From NCBI RefSeq assembly GCF_032854445.1, contig NC_088307.1, forward strand, positions 8,382,017 through 8,446,016: a stretch of DNA of 64,000 nucleotides, in the 5' to 3' direction. Position numbers and translations under genes: made by a program. The notes under the pieces were generated by a model, which saw only the letters and a program-made list of their open reading frames with translations, had not been told where the DNA came from and searched no databases. The DNA comes from Liolophura sinensis. Taxonomy: Eukaryota; Mollusca; Polyplacophora; Chitonida; Chitonidae. Shown here one piece after another: positions 1-12,029 of the stretch (position 1 is the stretch's first letter; every line of letters starts with the position of its first letter).

Positions 1-106
1 TCGCACCGATCTAGTCATCAGACATCAAGCTGCTGAACGGAGCCAAAAACATATTGATGGAGAAGTGCCAAACATCCCTCTCGCCGGGTATCGTTAGACG
101 CCATTT

Positions 107-113
107 GTAAACA
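107..113 (+). promoter_or_regulatory. Forkhead (FOXJ1-like) core site
   Basis: GTAAACA matches the forkhead core bound by FOXJ1, the main activator of motile-cilium genes. It lies 9 bp before the NRF1-type palindrome. A 7-bp match alone is weak, but it fits a ciliary gene immediately downstream. Confidence 0.35.
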
Positions 114-121
114 ACCAGCGG

Positions 122-133
122 TGCGCATGCGCA
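122..133. promoter_or_regulatory. NRF1-type palindromic site
   Basis: TGCGCATGCGCA is a perfect 12-bp palindrome and an exact match to the NRF1 consensus. It sits about 230 bp before the start codon, a usual place for NRF1 in TATA-less animal promoters. Binding is inferred, not shown. Confidence 0.55.
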
Positions 134-364
134 CATCATCAACATCTGTCAAAACGGGTCAGTGCGCGTTTGTGGAAGCGGAAATGCACGCTTAGCGACA
201 AAAGCCAGCGGACCTAGTTACGGGATTAGAGCGGTCGCAAACAGGCAAACTGTTAGTCTTTAAGGCCTGTTTTAACCGCAAATTTTCACTTCAGCACAGT
301 GTTTTCAAGGGTCACTCCTCACTCTTTTCGCTAGCAATTGACGCTTCGAGTTTATCAAATAATC

Positions 365-3300
365 ATGACTACCATCGCATTCGGAGGCGGCCCAAGTCTG
401 GAACAAAGGAGGTCTTTTGCCGCTCTAAAGGAAGGCGCCCATGTTCCGGGGTAAGATCCAAGATATAGACATAGATATATATTAGAATCCATCACAGTTA
501 GTAGGTATCACGCTAACAGCAGTGTTTGACAGGTCAACAGGTTAAGTGCCAGTGATGTTTGTTTTGTATAGGGCGCTCTAAGCAATAAAGAGACATGTGA
601 ATGTTTGAATGTCAATCATGTGTTTGAATATGTCACAGGTACAGTTGAGATGACATAAATCATCGATATCGAGAGGACTGATGATTTTCTCTCTCGTTCA
701 TGCCATTTTGTCCACAGATCCAGGACAAGTCACAATGGACCATTCAAATGTCTGTTTTGATGATATATTTTAATAGAATGGAGTATCTGCATTTTATGTG
801 ACTTTGATAATGCTTCAATGTTGGACGTTTGAATCCCGTCATTCAATAGTTCAGTTCAGTTAAACATCAAGGTCTTTTTTTTCAACAATTTCTGATATAT
901 ACCTGCCTCAGCATTTAATCGTTGAATCCAAAAACCCAAGGCAGGTAAATATCAGAAATTGTTGAAAATAGACCTCAACGTCTAAATTAATTGAACTTGT
1001 CATTTAAGAATACCAGTTTGATCAGTCAGGCACAATATCATTTCCAACCAACTTGATGTTTCATATATTTAATATGGTTATAGGTGTCAGTGATTTCTCG
1101 ACAACATCACAATGTCAGAATTGATTCATTTTGCTGAAAACATTATTAATACACTGTTACAAAAAAGGGATACAGGACATTCAGGATTTGGGAAATGTGT
1201 ATTATGGACAATACATAAATGATGTGGGAATACCCATTATAATAATATTAAGTGAGGTTATTGAACTTTGTCAAGACTCATTTTAAATTTCATTAAAACT
1301 CAAAGCAAACCTAGTGAAAAGGGAATTATTTATTCTTGCTTTCTGTGATTAAAGCTGATTAAGAGCGAAAGTAGCTATACAATAATTTCATGTAAATTAT
1401 TCTTTCTTTGCAGGTACAGAGGCTACTGCCCACAAATCAAATACAGAGTTGGCCAAACATATGGACAGGACACTCACGACTTAGCCAAGGTCAAAAGAAA
1501 GCCTAGCTTTTTGTTCCTACTACAGTGCATATTGTGACATTTGACTTATTTCTGTTATATCATATTAAACTTTATGATAATAATTATTAAGATTTATTCC
1601 TGACCTCTGTCAAATAAATATGACTGATTTTTAAAATGGACAAGTTTTTGCCTATGTGTATGTCTAAGCTTTTGAAAGGAGTGAATTTTAAAGTTTACAA
1701 CCTTCCATACTATGTCTGACAACTGTACATCTAACATTGCTTGAGAGCTAGATTGACCAGATGGTTAGCATCTGAACGTTTCTGAGTGATTAGATATAAC
1801 AAGGTGGTTAAAACAATATTTACACATTTTACAGGGAAAACACCAAGTGAAGACGCAGTATGGAATTCTAAGTCCTGTGGTCAAAGAAACAATAATGAAT
1901 CGTTTACCTGAATCAACAGGTGATAATAAATACACTGAGAACATGGTTCCTGGATACACTGGTAAGTGCTGTACTAATTAACCAAGAAAACATACTGCAT
2001 TTCACCTATAGTTTAATACACATTTCCCAAATCCTGAATGTCCTGTAAAAATGCACTTTCAGAAGTAGCTTAAAATGGTACTTTTGTTGCCTACACTTAA
2101 GTTTTTCTGAATTGGGTCTAAATGTCCTCTGGAGGCATCCATTCATTTTTCTTCATTACAGACAAGACATCAGATGTAAACATGTATGACACTAAAAAGA
2201 AATTTAAGCATATTTCTGTAACAGTAAACAGATATTTAGCAAAACAAATTCAATTTAAAACCCAAGCATTCTGATAAAAATTAATCAAATTACAAAAAAA
2301 AGAAACATTCTAAAGAAGCACTCTAAGGTGAAAGAATCAACCAAGATCAAGCCAAATGCTAAACTTTAGGTGGATACAATGTAGACTGAGACACCTGGTG
2401 AAATCTTTGTCCATTGTTGTCATGGTTGTTGTTATCAATGTTTCAATGACCATCAAGCTCTTTTTTTGATTTTGAATTCATTGTGGGTCTTGTGTGACAC
2501 TATTACAGAATAGTTCATGAACTGCAACAGTTTCCTCTCTCTCACAAAAGAGCACCATCAACCACTCATTGCCACCATGGCCTCAAGAGCCATGTGTGAT
2601 ATTGTCATAGTTTGCCACATGCATTTGTTTACATCACATGATCAGCTCCCCTTGACGTTGCAGCATAGCGATTGGCTAATAATATGTAAGTAACATACTG
2701 TAACATAACAAGTAACATAAAAGTATTACACCATAGATGCAATAAAATTCTGTGTGCTACATTGTAATTGTAGGCTATGTCCCTGGGATGACATTTAAGT
2801 TCGGCAACACGTACAAGGAGGAATGTGACAGCTGCATAGACAACCTCATCACAGGCCAAAGAACTGCAGACATGAAACAGGCCGATCTCAGATCCCAGGT
2901 AGCGAGTTACCCACGCCTGACCGCGGTCTCGTACGACCCCCATGTCAGAGACTATCTCAACCTGTACAGGGACACACATCCAAGACAACCCCTCATGCAA
3001 GGTTTGTGCAAAGCTAAATGTCAGTATATAAAAATTGTTGAAAAAAATTCCATGTAACAAGGTGTGATATTAGCCACCTCTGGGCTGAAGGAAGTTTGCC
3101 TGTAGTGTAGATCTCTAGCTGAGAATCCCTAGCTTGTTAACCTGGTCAAATGTACCTTTTATTTTCTTTTAATTTATTCCTGCATTTCTTTAATAGTGTA
3201 TTCACATTTTACCATAATTGGTGAATATGGTACATAGACAAAAAATGGAAGACAAATTCAGTTTGTTTCATAACCAAGTGCAATTCTCATCTTAGGTAAA

Positions 3301-6300
3301 TTTCGGCTTTTTCTCTTTCGGTCAACCTCCTTACTGATTTTTATTTCTGCATTATACACAGGCATACATTTATAAATGTTGTGTTGTAATCTTGCACACA
3401 GATGACAAGAGAGCTTTCACAGAACCCCCCATGCCTGGTTACCAAGGTTACATACCTAGGATACGACCCACTGAGCTGGGGCTGGGGTGTCGGTACCACA
3501 CAGCGACGAAAAACGGCCTGGAAGCATTTAGTGGTGAAACCATGAGACATATGGCAAAAGAGAAGACATTTGCAGGATTCCCAACCAACAGGTAAATGAC
3601 GGTAAATTTTGCCTGTGAAGAAGTTGTACATTTTGCGTGATTCTGAGAGTCCCTTTGATCCTAGAAAAGTGGTGGAAGGTTGGATGATGTTCAACTGAAA
3701 AAAAATTTTTGGAAAAATAATAAGTTATATACCTATATATAGGCTTTGCCTGTTTGTCGATGATTTTTATTTATATGAATAATGTATTGAAAGGTAGAAA
3801 GACTTTGTTTCGCAGATACATGTATGCATTCATCCTCATCCTATCATCATAGTTTAAACTAAACTCGCAAGTGTATTCGTCATGTCAGTGGCTCTGTTTA
3901 CACATGTGGGAATTTTGTGTAGCCATTGTTCACAAAGAAGTATTTTATTTTATTTCGAACTTAAATACTGGAAAATCTTTCCTTGACTTTATGCTTAGCT
4001 CTGATACAATTTGTCAAGCACTCATGGCTGTCAATTGTTAAGCACGATGTCATAATGTCAGCCTGTAATCAGTTATTTTGATCAAACAGTGTTTTGTTTT
4101 TTTATAAAAGTGACAAAATAATTCTTTGTGCTTTTTATAACTGCGTGTAATGCTTTTCAGTTATACCTTTTATCTGTCTTACAGTGTTTAACTCTCCTCT
4201 AAGCTCTGCCTCCTTAGTGTGTTGTGAACAACTGGCTTGTATTTGTTACGTCCCTGATGTACATTTAATCCTCCATGGTGACTTGTTTATCTGACAGCAG
4301 ATAAGTCTAGAGAAATTTTATAGCCCTACATGTTGTGCGCCACTGGCTTGTATTTGAAATGTCCATGTCACATTTTAACTTGTTGTCTTGTTTATTTCTG
4401 ACAGTATGAGTCAAGACAAGCTCTCTATGAAGGTTGTTCCTGGGTTTGGACGGCGACTTTACATGACGGATGGGATGATCCCAAAATACACAGGATATGT
4501 CCCACGTAAGTCCCTTGTGACAGTCATGGCAGGTGTCACACTTGTGTTCAACCTTTATGTGTCCCATGTGAGGTGCTTGTGACATTAATGGTAGGTGTCA
4601 CACTTGTGTTCAACCTTTATGTGTCCTATGTGAGGTGCTTGTGACATTAATGGTAGGTGTCACACTTGTGGTCAGCCTTTATGTGTCCCACATAAGTGCC
4701 TTGTGACAGTAATGATAGGTGTCACATGTGTAGTCAGCCTTTATGTGTCCCACATAAGTCCCTTGTGACAGTAATGGTAGGTGTCACACTTGTGGTCAGT
4801 CTTTATGTGTCCCATGTGAGGAGCTTGTGACAGTAATGAGAGGTGTCACACTTGTGGTCCGCCTTTATTTGTCCTATGTGAGGCGCTTGTGACAGTAATG
4901 GCAGGTGTCACACTTGTGCTCAGCCTTTATGCATCCCTACATAAGTCCCTTGTAAATCCCACATAAGTAATGATAGGTGTCACATGTGTTGTTAGTCTTT
5001 ATGTGTCCCACATGGGTGTCACACTTGTGGTCAGCCATTATGTGTCCCATGTGAGGCGCTTGTGACAGTAATGGCAGGTGTAACACTTGTGATCAGCCTT
5101 TGTCCCACGTTAGTCCCTTGTGACAGTAATGGCAGGTGTCACACTTGTGGTCAGCCTTTATGTGTGCCATGTAAGACCCTTGTGACAGTAATGGCAGGTG
5201 TCACACTTGTGATCAGCCTTTGTCCCACGTTAGTCCCTTGTGACAGTAATGGCAGGTGTCACACTTGTGGTCAGCCTTTATGTGTGCCATGTAAGACCCT
5301 TGTGACAGTAATGGCAGGTGTCACACTTGTGATCAGCCTTTGTCCCACGTTAGTCCCTTGTGACAGTAATGGCAGGTGTCACACTTGTGATCAGCCTTAT
5401 GTGTGCCATGTAAGACCCTTGTGACAGTAATGGCAGGTGTCACACTTGTGATCAGCCTTTATGTGTCCCATGCGAGGCGCTTGTGACAGTCATGGCAGGT
5501 GTCACCCTTGTGGTCAACCTTATGTGTCCCATGTGAGGTGCTTGTGACAGCAGGTGTCACACTTGTGGTAAGTGTTTGTGTCCCATGTGAGTCCCTTGTG
5601 ACAGTAATGAGAGGGGTCACACTTGTGATCAGCCTTTGTCCCACGTTAGACCCATGTGACAGTCATGGTAGGTGTCACACTTGTGGTCAGCCTTTATGTG
5701 TCCCATGCGAGGCGCTTGTGACAGTCATGGCAGGTGTCACACTTTTGGTCAACATTATGTGTCCCATGTGAGGCGCTGGTGACAGTAAGGGCAGGTGTCA
5801 CACTTGTGGTAAGTCTTTATGTGTCCCATGTGAGTCCCTTGTGACAGCAATGGTGTGCATCCCACTTGTAGTCAGCCTTTATTTCACTGCAATCCAAAAA
5901 CAGTTGCTCTTACATTCCAGCTGAGCCACACACACAACACATTTTTTCCACTTGGTAATGCCATGCCTGCCCTGAATTCCTGACATGGCCATCCCTCAAG
6001 CCACAGCCATTTTGCATTCACCACAGTTGTTGTCTGGATGGTGCATGTGTGTTGAACTTGAAACCTGTAAAGAAAGAAGTGCCCATGGCTGATTTGTTTT
6101 GAACTAGTCGCCCGGTTATAAATCTGGGGCTGGCATTCCATTACCAAGTTGATTTACGTTTGGGACGGCAGGATCTGTGAACATTTCTGCTTTTACCATT
6201 TGGCTTTTCCTCTGTGGTACCAACCAAGGTAAAAGTTGCACTAAAAACTGTCCTGTTGTAATACCTGAGCACTGTGTCACCAGTTTGCACATAAATCATG

Positions 6301-6582
6301 ATCACAAAGACAGGAATGAACAATTTGCTTGTATCACATTATGAATGAAACAGTTATGGGGGAAAGGTAAAATGAAACATAATTAACCTTATTTCACTAT
6401 CCACATAAGTTCACTAGAAGCTGTTAGTGGTAAGTCTGCAGTCAGCCTGATCATTGTATTCTTTGTTTACAGAGAGACGATACGCATTTGGAAAGACGTA
6501 CGGTGACACGACAAGATCCCTGGAAGTGTGCGCTCACCCCAGCTCTTCATTTGGGGAGTACGTTAAATTAAAAGGCCATTAG
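365..6582 (+). CDS. FAM166: FAM166/CIMIP2-family ciliary microtubule inner protein (7 exons, complete)
   Basis: Exons 365-450, 1414-1489, 1835-1961, 2774-3001, 3402-3591, 4405-4505 and 6473-6582 join in frame with GT-AG introns and give 305 residues ending in TAG. Four copies of the family motif P-x-Y-x-G-Y/F-x-P are visible: VPGYRGYCP near residue 27, VPGYTGYVP near 92, MPGYQGYIP near 183 and IPKYTGYVP near 261. Three are followed by an F/V-G-x-T-Y box, such as VGQTYG, FGNTY and FGKTYG. This layout matches vertebrate FAM166A and FAM166B (CIMIP2A/B, the DUF2475 family), which line the inside of axonemal doublet microtubules. There is no signal peptide or membrane segment. Exon 1 supplies a start with A at -3. 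Intron 6 is filled by a 62-bp minisatellite that starts at the exon-6 donor. The choice between the A and B paralogues is open, since the protein may predate that split. Confidence 0.88.
849..998. mobile_element. Foldback/MITE-like inverted repeat in FAM166 intron 1
   Basis: The left arm around 870-907 (AACAATTTCTGATATATACC) pairs with the right arm around 939-974 (AGGCAGGTAAATATCAGAAA). The arms are about 36 bp and the loop about 30 bp. Weaker complementarity extends outward to GTTCAGTT on the left and AATTGAAC on the right. No coding sequence lies inside, as in non-autonomous foldback elements. Confidence 0.55.
4499..5880 (+). repeat. 62-bp minisatellite seeded at the exon-6 splice donor, about 23 copies
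   Basis: Units recur at 62 bp (start points 4499, 4561, 4623, 4685), with some 58-bp variants later. The core is GGTGTCACACTTGTGGTCAG. The first unit begins inside exon 6 and includes the real donor CCCAC|GTAAGT. Later units carry the same segment as CCCATGTGAGG, CCCACATAAG, CCCACGTTAG or GCCATGTAAGA, and some regain GTGAGT (near 5586 and 5829). Open frames across the array are by-products of its periodicity. Confidence 0.9.
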
Positions 6583-7068
6583 GGTACTCACACATACACA
6601 TATGTATTATTCAGAGTTAAGTATTATTTGACCGTGACTACATTATATGGATGTGAACTTACCACAAACAAGAGACCGGTATAACAGACTGTACTACAAA
6701 ACATGTACCAGTCTTTTGTTCACAGTATTACATTTGGGTGATAATTCAGTGGTGGTTTTAGCCATTTGTTGCATATCGCTGTAATGTTCAGTGAAGCATT
6801 GGGGTAATTTCATTACATATACTTGTAGGGGTACTTCACTTTTTGCATTCCTGTTTTGCCAAGTATTTGTCAAAGTGGGAGGAATTGGGTTGTTGGTTAG
6901 GTTATAGAAGGATCGGGGAGAAATGGATAACATAGAAACGTGTCTATTTTGGTTCTTGTGTTAGTGACATTTAATTCAGAGGGGATTTTTGTTTTGTTAG
7001 GGATAGCGTTCTATGATTTAAAGCCTATTCAAAGCTGTTGTCTTCTGTATATTGTTGTTACATATTGA

Positions 7069-7074
7069 AATAAA
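7069..7074 (+). terminator. Candidate polyadenylation signal of the FAM166-family gene
   Basis: AATAAA lies about 490 bp after the stop codon in AT-rich sequence. Other hexamers occur further on, such as near 8307, so the used site is uncertain. Confidence 0.4.
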
Positions 7075-7079
7075 ATTTG

Positions 7080-9780
7080 GAAGATATTATATATAAATTC
7101 ATTCGTATGCTCACCATTTGAGAAACAAATATCTGAGAGCATTTTTATGTAGACTTAATAGTGTGACATGCATGAGGATTAAAACTGTGAGGATTGAACA
7201 TCTGCATGTACATGGATTCCAAACCAGCTAATACAGGGTGTAACCATGAAAGATGAAGATCAATATTGTGGCATTCTGTTTTGAATGAAGTCAGAATGAA
7301 GTCTTGTCCCTGAGCATTACTAACATTTGTGTATTTTGTAAAACTTACAAGTAGTACTACAGGGTTTCAAAACCGTGAAATGATTAATAAAACAACAGGT
7401 GAGGATTAAAACAGAGAAATTAGACTTGAAAAGTAAGAGGGGGATTTTTCGGCAGGGTAGTATTCTGCTGCAGGTGCTACGAGTCCTGAGCCGAAAATTC
7501 TGTGCCGTGTCCTATTTTTGTCTTTGTCAGTACTAATGATGTTACATTAAAACATCGAATGCTTCGGTATACACTGATGAATAGATAGCAGATCAGACCA
7601 ACTTTTCATAATTAACAAAAAGGTCATTTTTGTGACAACCCCCCCCCCCCCTTTGTACACTTCAACAGATACTATTCACCAGTTTTTCACTTTCTGTTCA
7701 TCTCTGATTGTTAAAATTGCTATCTTGTATAATGTACGTTAGACTGTTACTTGAAGTGGGAAATTATTTATTTTGTTTATAAATTGCTAAGCCAGTTTTA
7801 ATGCTGTATTTTACAACACAAGGGTCTGTGATACAGTATATATATTTATTTGCTTACATTTTACCATATGTTTGTGCATCTGTGATATAGCTTCTTGCTT
7901 TATTTATTTTGGTAATAAATGCTGTGTATTTGCATGATTTTTTGCAAGTTTATTAATGATTCTAAAAATAAGCTGTAAACAGTTGCCGATCTTGTATTCC
8001 CTTTGATAAAAAAAAAATTTAATTCAAGACTGTTAATTGTGGGTAATTCTTGAAAGGGTATGTATTCACATCCTTTGTGTTCTGGTGGGCACAAGATTTT
8101 TTTCCTGTGTCACATGATAATACATGACCTCCTTCTTGGTACTTTTTGTTTCGTGGACATATTTGTTTGGAATACATAAAGAAGGAAGTAATGAAATTTG
8201 GTATTGACAGTGTCTTTTGACACTATAATTTATCAGCATGGCATGGCTGTATTTGGTTATAAAATATGGGTATCATATTTTGAAAGTCTAAAACCTATGT
8301 AAAGCAATAAAGACTAAAATTGGAGATATATTTGCATAAAATATAGAAGTTCAAAATTTCTTGGGCCTGAAGTTTTCTCTAGGTCTGTTGCTTCCAGATA
8401 GTAACATTTGTCAAAATTGTGGTGTATATTTTCCTCCAATTTGTCTTAAAGACTTGTGGCCCTTACATTTCTGTACTTAAGTGTATGCTTGTTTTCTTAT
8501 AAGGATATGATTCCATGTCTTATTTGTAAAGTAGCTTTTCTTTTTTGAATAGAGGTAAAAACAACTTATGAACTTGTATATTTTTTTTGTTCTCACAATG
8601 CATGTAAATGTATTTCTGACACATTTGTCTCTGTTTTCAAGGATATGAATTTCAAATTATATTGGATTATTTCGACGTCCTTTTTCCATCAAAACTTGCC
8701 TAAGAGATCAGTAAAAGTTTGTATAAAATTTATCATTGAAATCTGCTTTTTTTATTCCTTGTGTATTTGTTTTTGTTCTTTTTTTTTTCCCCATAAAATT
8801 TCCATTTATTCATCAGATCTGTGTCAAGTCATGGTTCTGTCTTGTTCAGTTCTCAACATAAGGGGATGGACCAAGTTCTGGTCAAGTTGGTATCAGTTTA
8901 CTGTGATGCATTGGATGTCATGTGTGGTGTCTTTGTCATGATCTTCCAGTCAGGCAGCACTAAAAATAGTGCTGTCATTAAGACCAACCTGATAACAGAT
9001 GAAGAAGATATTGCTCCTGAGCTGTAATTGGTAAACAATGTAACTAACAAATAAATAGGTAAAGATCAAACTTCTGCCGGTGTCGCATCACTTATTATGG
9101 CAAATGGATTTCTACATTTGTCAAATGTTCTCAGTCCTCTCTTCAGCCAAGTGGTTAAAACAGTCTTTCAACCACTACAGCGCAGGAGATTTTTAAATTC
9201 CAGCCTAGCTAGAAGACAGAATCCTGGAGATTCATCCACCTTTATAGGCTAGTCAGGGTTATCAGTAATTATCAACAGCGTTTGTATGGCCCTTTTGGTT
9301 GACTCCATGCATCTATAAAATTGTCATCCTTGCTACAATGAAATGTTCTACAGTATGATGCCATATCCATTCAGGTGAATTAACAACACACCAGCTTTCC
9401 TATTAGTCGAGTATGTGTGTGTGTGTTTATGAAGGAGTTTTGGAATTTTTGCTATATGAAATGTTCTTGGATGACAACACTGCCTAAATGTATTCTGGGG
9501 GAAAGCCTTCTATTAACTAATGATTATATTATAATTGTGGCCATGGAAAGTAAAATTAAATCTGACTTAATCCAATCATAAATATTGATGCATGCCTGAA
9601 AGATGCACACTTGCATTGATACGGGTAGTAATACAACTCTCAACGCCTGCATAAAGTACTGTGGTAATGTGATGGTGGTTGTGATAGATTTATCTTCCCC
9701 TTTAGTCCGATCGTGTAACAGTCGTCTTAACCAAGAAATATTGGACAGAGAAGGTTTGGTCAGGCAAAATGATTATGCCT
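7080..9780. other. Intergenic, AT-rich, no gene recognised
   Basis: No exon with splice sites or protein similarity was found on either strand. The stretch holds a run of 13 C at 7639-7651, several T-runs and further AATAAA hexamers. It could include a long 3' UTR of the upstream gene. Confidence 0.5.
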
Positions 9781-9787
9781 TATAGAT

Positions 9788-11012
9788 AAATATATTAATA
9801 AATAAAAATTTAAGAAAACGAAGTAATATTTTACAACTTACAAAATTTTTGGTACAGTACCAGTACCTACAATTTCTTCAGAATGTTATACGACCCACCA
9901 TTAGGCGGAGAGCCTAAGGGCTATAACTCTATGACAACACAGTTCTGTCATTTCTCTGATCTTTTCAGTATCTTTTGCGCAAATGAAGAATTTGATCATA
10001 CTTTTGGAACAACTGGAAGAATTTTTTTTGATCGGATCACAGCACCCACCCCCACTCTTCTTTGGCACAGCACCCAACCCCACACTTATTTGGCACAGCG
10101 TAAAACCTGGCTGGAAAACCGGGCTGAGGTTTTGCCTAGACTGTAATAAAAACAAAATAAATTTCCCCTACCCTAAAAGGCCTTCAGTACTGGGCCACAA
10201 CCCAGTCAAAAAAATAACTTTAAAAAAAAAAAAATCAGTTTTCCTATAGTGTTTTCCTTAGGGGTGGGCGCTTATATATATAAAATATAGTAAAACATAA
10301 AAATAACAAAATTGTGTTAATTTATGATTCGGTCGACGAAATATCCTCGTTCGCGTTTCAATATTTGGGGAAATATATATTGAATTACCACAGTAAGCCT
10401 ACATCACAAAATGTATCCTGGAAAAGTGCCATGAACAATAGGGCATACCAAATCTGAATTAACCTAATATATATATATATATTAGAGTTGCATTATATAT
10501 ACCCACCCATTGTTGTGCTGTTTCGTCTAGAGTTATTCCCCTCTTTAGTCCGATCACAGTAAAGTCTTCTTAGTGGACAAAAAGACAGCGAGGTTGTTAT
10601 TGGAAATGAAGTTTTGATGCATTAAATGTCTTTTTGATCACCTTTATGTGTTATTTCTTGGCCATTTTCAATACGTTTTTGCGCAGTTGACGAGTTTTAT
10701 CACCATTTTGGAAGAATTGTGAGAGTTACTCCCCCTTGGCTGGCAGAGGGGTGAGGAAAATGGCACACTGATTTCAGCTGCTGCACGTAGCCTACCCTTG
10801 CATTCTGCCCCAAAATAAAGTCAGAAAGCACTTTTTGACAAAATCAAAAAAATATTATAGATAAATATATCAATAAATAAAAATTTAAGAAAACGAAGTA
10901 ATATTTTACAACTTTTACAACTTACAAAATTTTTGGTACAGTACCAGTACCTACAATTTCTTCAGACTGTTATACGCCCCACCATTAGGCGGAGAGCCTA
11001 AGGGCTATAACT
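9788..11012 (+). repeat. Directly repeated module, about 140 bp copies 1.07 kb apart
   Basis: The block at 9788-9930 recurs at 10862-11012 almost unchanged. It includes GGTACAGTACCAGTACCTAC and GGCGGAGAGCCTAAGGGCTA. The sequence between also shows weaker duplication: CCCCTTTAGTCCGATC near 9697 resembles CCCCTCTTTAGTCCGATC near 10539, and TTTTGCGCA with a following GGAAGAATT recurs. This looks like two diverged tandem copies of a roughly 1.07-kb unit of unknown family. Confidence 0.65.
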
Positions 11013-11540
11013 CCAACAGTTTTCCCCATAGTTTTAGTTTTTGGTGGACTCATAGATACACAGATGATGATGTGTCGTGCCTCACAATTGTCCATTTCCA
11101 CAGTTGTCATGGTTACCAGATTGCCATTTCCCTTTGTCTACTGTATAAATATACATGATTTCGTGTTCGGGCTATAATGCCAACAGTGTTCCACAAAGAG
11201 TTTAAATTTTTGGTGGATACATAGATACACAGATGACAATGTGTAGTGACTGACATTTGTCCGTTTACGGCTGTCATGATAACCAGATTGCCATTTTCCT
11301 TATATATAGAATATAGATAGACAGATATGATTTTGTGTCCAGGTTATAACGCCAACAGTTTTCCACAAAGAGTTTAAATTTTTGGTGGATGCATAGATAT
11401 ACAGATGACTATGTGTTGCAACTGACATTTGTCCATTTTCGCAGTTGTCATGGTAACTAGTTAGCCATTTTTCTTATATATTCTGTATGAACAGATTTGA
11501 TTTTCATGTCCGAGCTACAACTCCAACTGTTTTTCCGCGC
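11003..11540 (+). repeat. Tandem repeat of about 172 bp, three copies plus a partial
   Basis: Units begin near 11003, 11169, 11340 and 11512. They share GCTATAACTCCAACAGTTTT, TTTTGGTGGA, ATAGATACACAGATGA and GTTGTCATGGTAACCAGATT. The array follows directly on the second copy of the repeated module, so both may belong to one larger repetitive element. Confidence 0.7.
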
Positions 11541-11965
11541 AAAGTTTGGGTTTAAGGTGGACACCTTTATCCACTTGTGATGAAGATTCCCCTCAGGGGT
11601 TATACTCACCACAATGCTGCTGATTTTTTTTATACATTTCAAACAAATGCATTTGTTGAGGCGTATCTTGTGTTCACCTGAACTCTTGTTTTTAAGTCAA
11701 TTATGGCGCAGAGCTATAAACAGTAAAAAAAATTTTTCTAAAAAACTCTTTATACCTTAGTGGATATGGTAATGTGAACACATTTGCAATCAACTTGAGA
11801 TAAAGCTACATTAAAGTCTACAACACAGCTTCTTATTACAAAAGTAATCAGGGAGTACCTCTAATGCTCACTGCGAATAAACTGTAAACACACGTTATAT
11901 AATACGGTATGAAAACACACATTTGCTACCCTCAATATATGGATCAAATTCCATGACATAACCAA

Positions 11966-11994
11966 CCACCCCTACCCCACCCCTACCCCACCCA
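11966..11994 (-). other. G-quadruplex-prone tract on the minus strand
   Basis: The plus strand reads ACCCCTACCCCACCCCTACC and onward. The minus strand therefore has more than four runs of three to four G with one-base loops, a strong G4 pattern. It lies in intergenic DNA about 2.6 kb before the transporter start. Confidence 0.5.
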
Positions 11995-12029
11995 CACTGA
12001 CACACACACCACAAACACCCCACCCCATT

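Larger units (their letters stand above)
1..364 (+). promoter_or_regulatory. Promoter and 5' UTR region of the FAM166-family gene
   Basis: This stretch lies directly upstream of the start codon at 365. It is richer in CpG than the introns that follow and has no obvious TATA box. It holds a perfect palindromic NRF1-type site and a forkhead core, listed separately. No transcription start can be placed from sequence alone. Confidence 0.55.

Noticed and set aside
2572-2600. Kozak-like GCCACCATGG start in FAM166 intron 3
   Set aside because: The frame closes quickly and the neighbouring exons already join in phase.
5062-5771. Open frames with repeated CHTCGQPLCVPC-like segments
   Set aside because: They are the 62-bp intron minisatellite read in frame and lack any independent gene structure.
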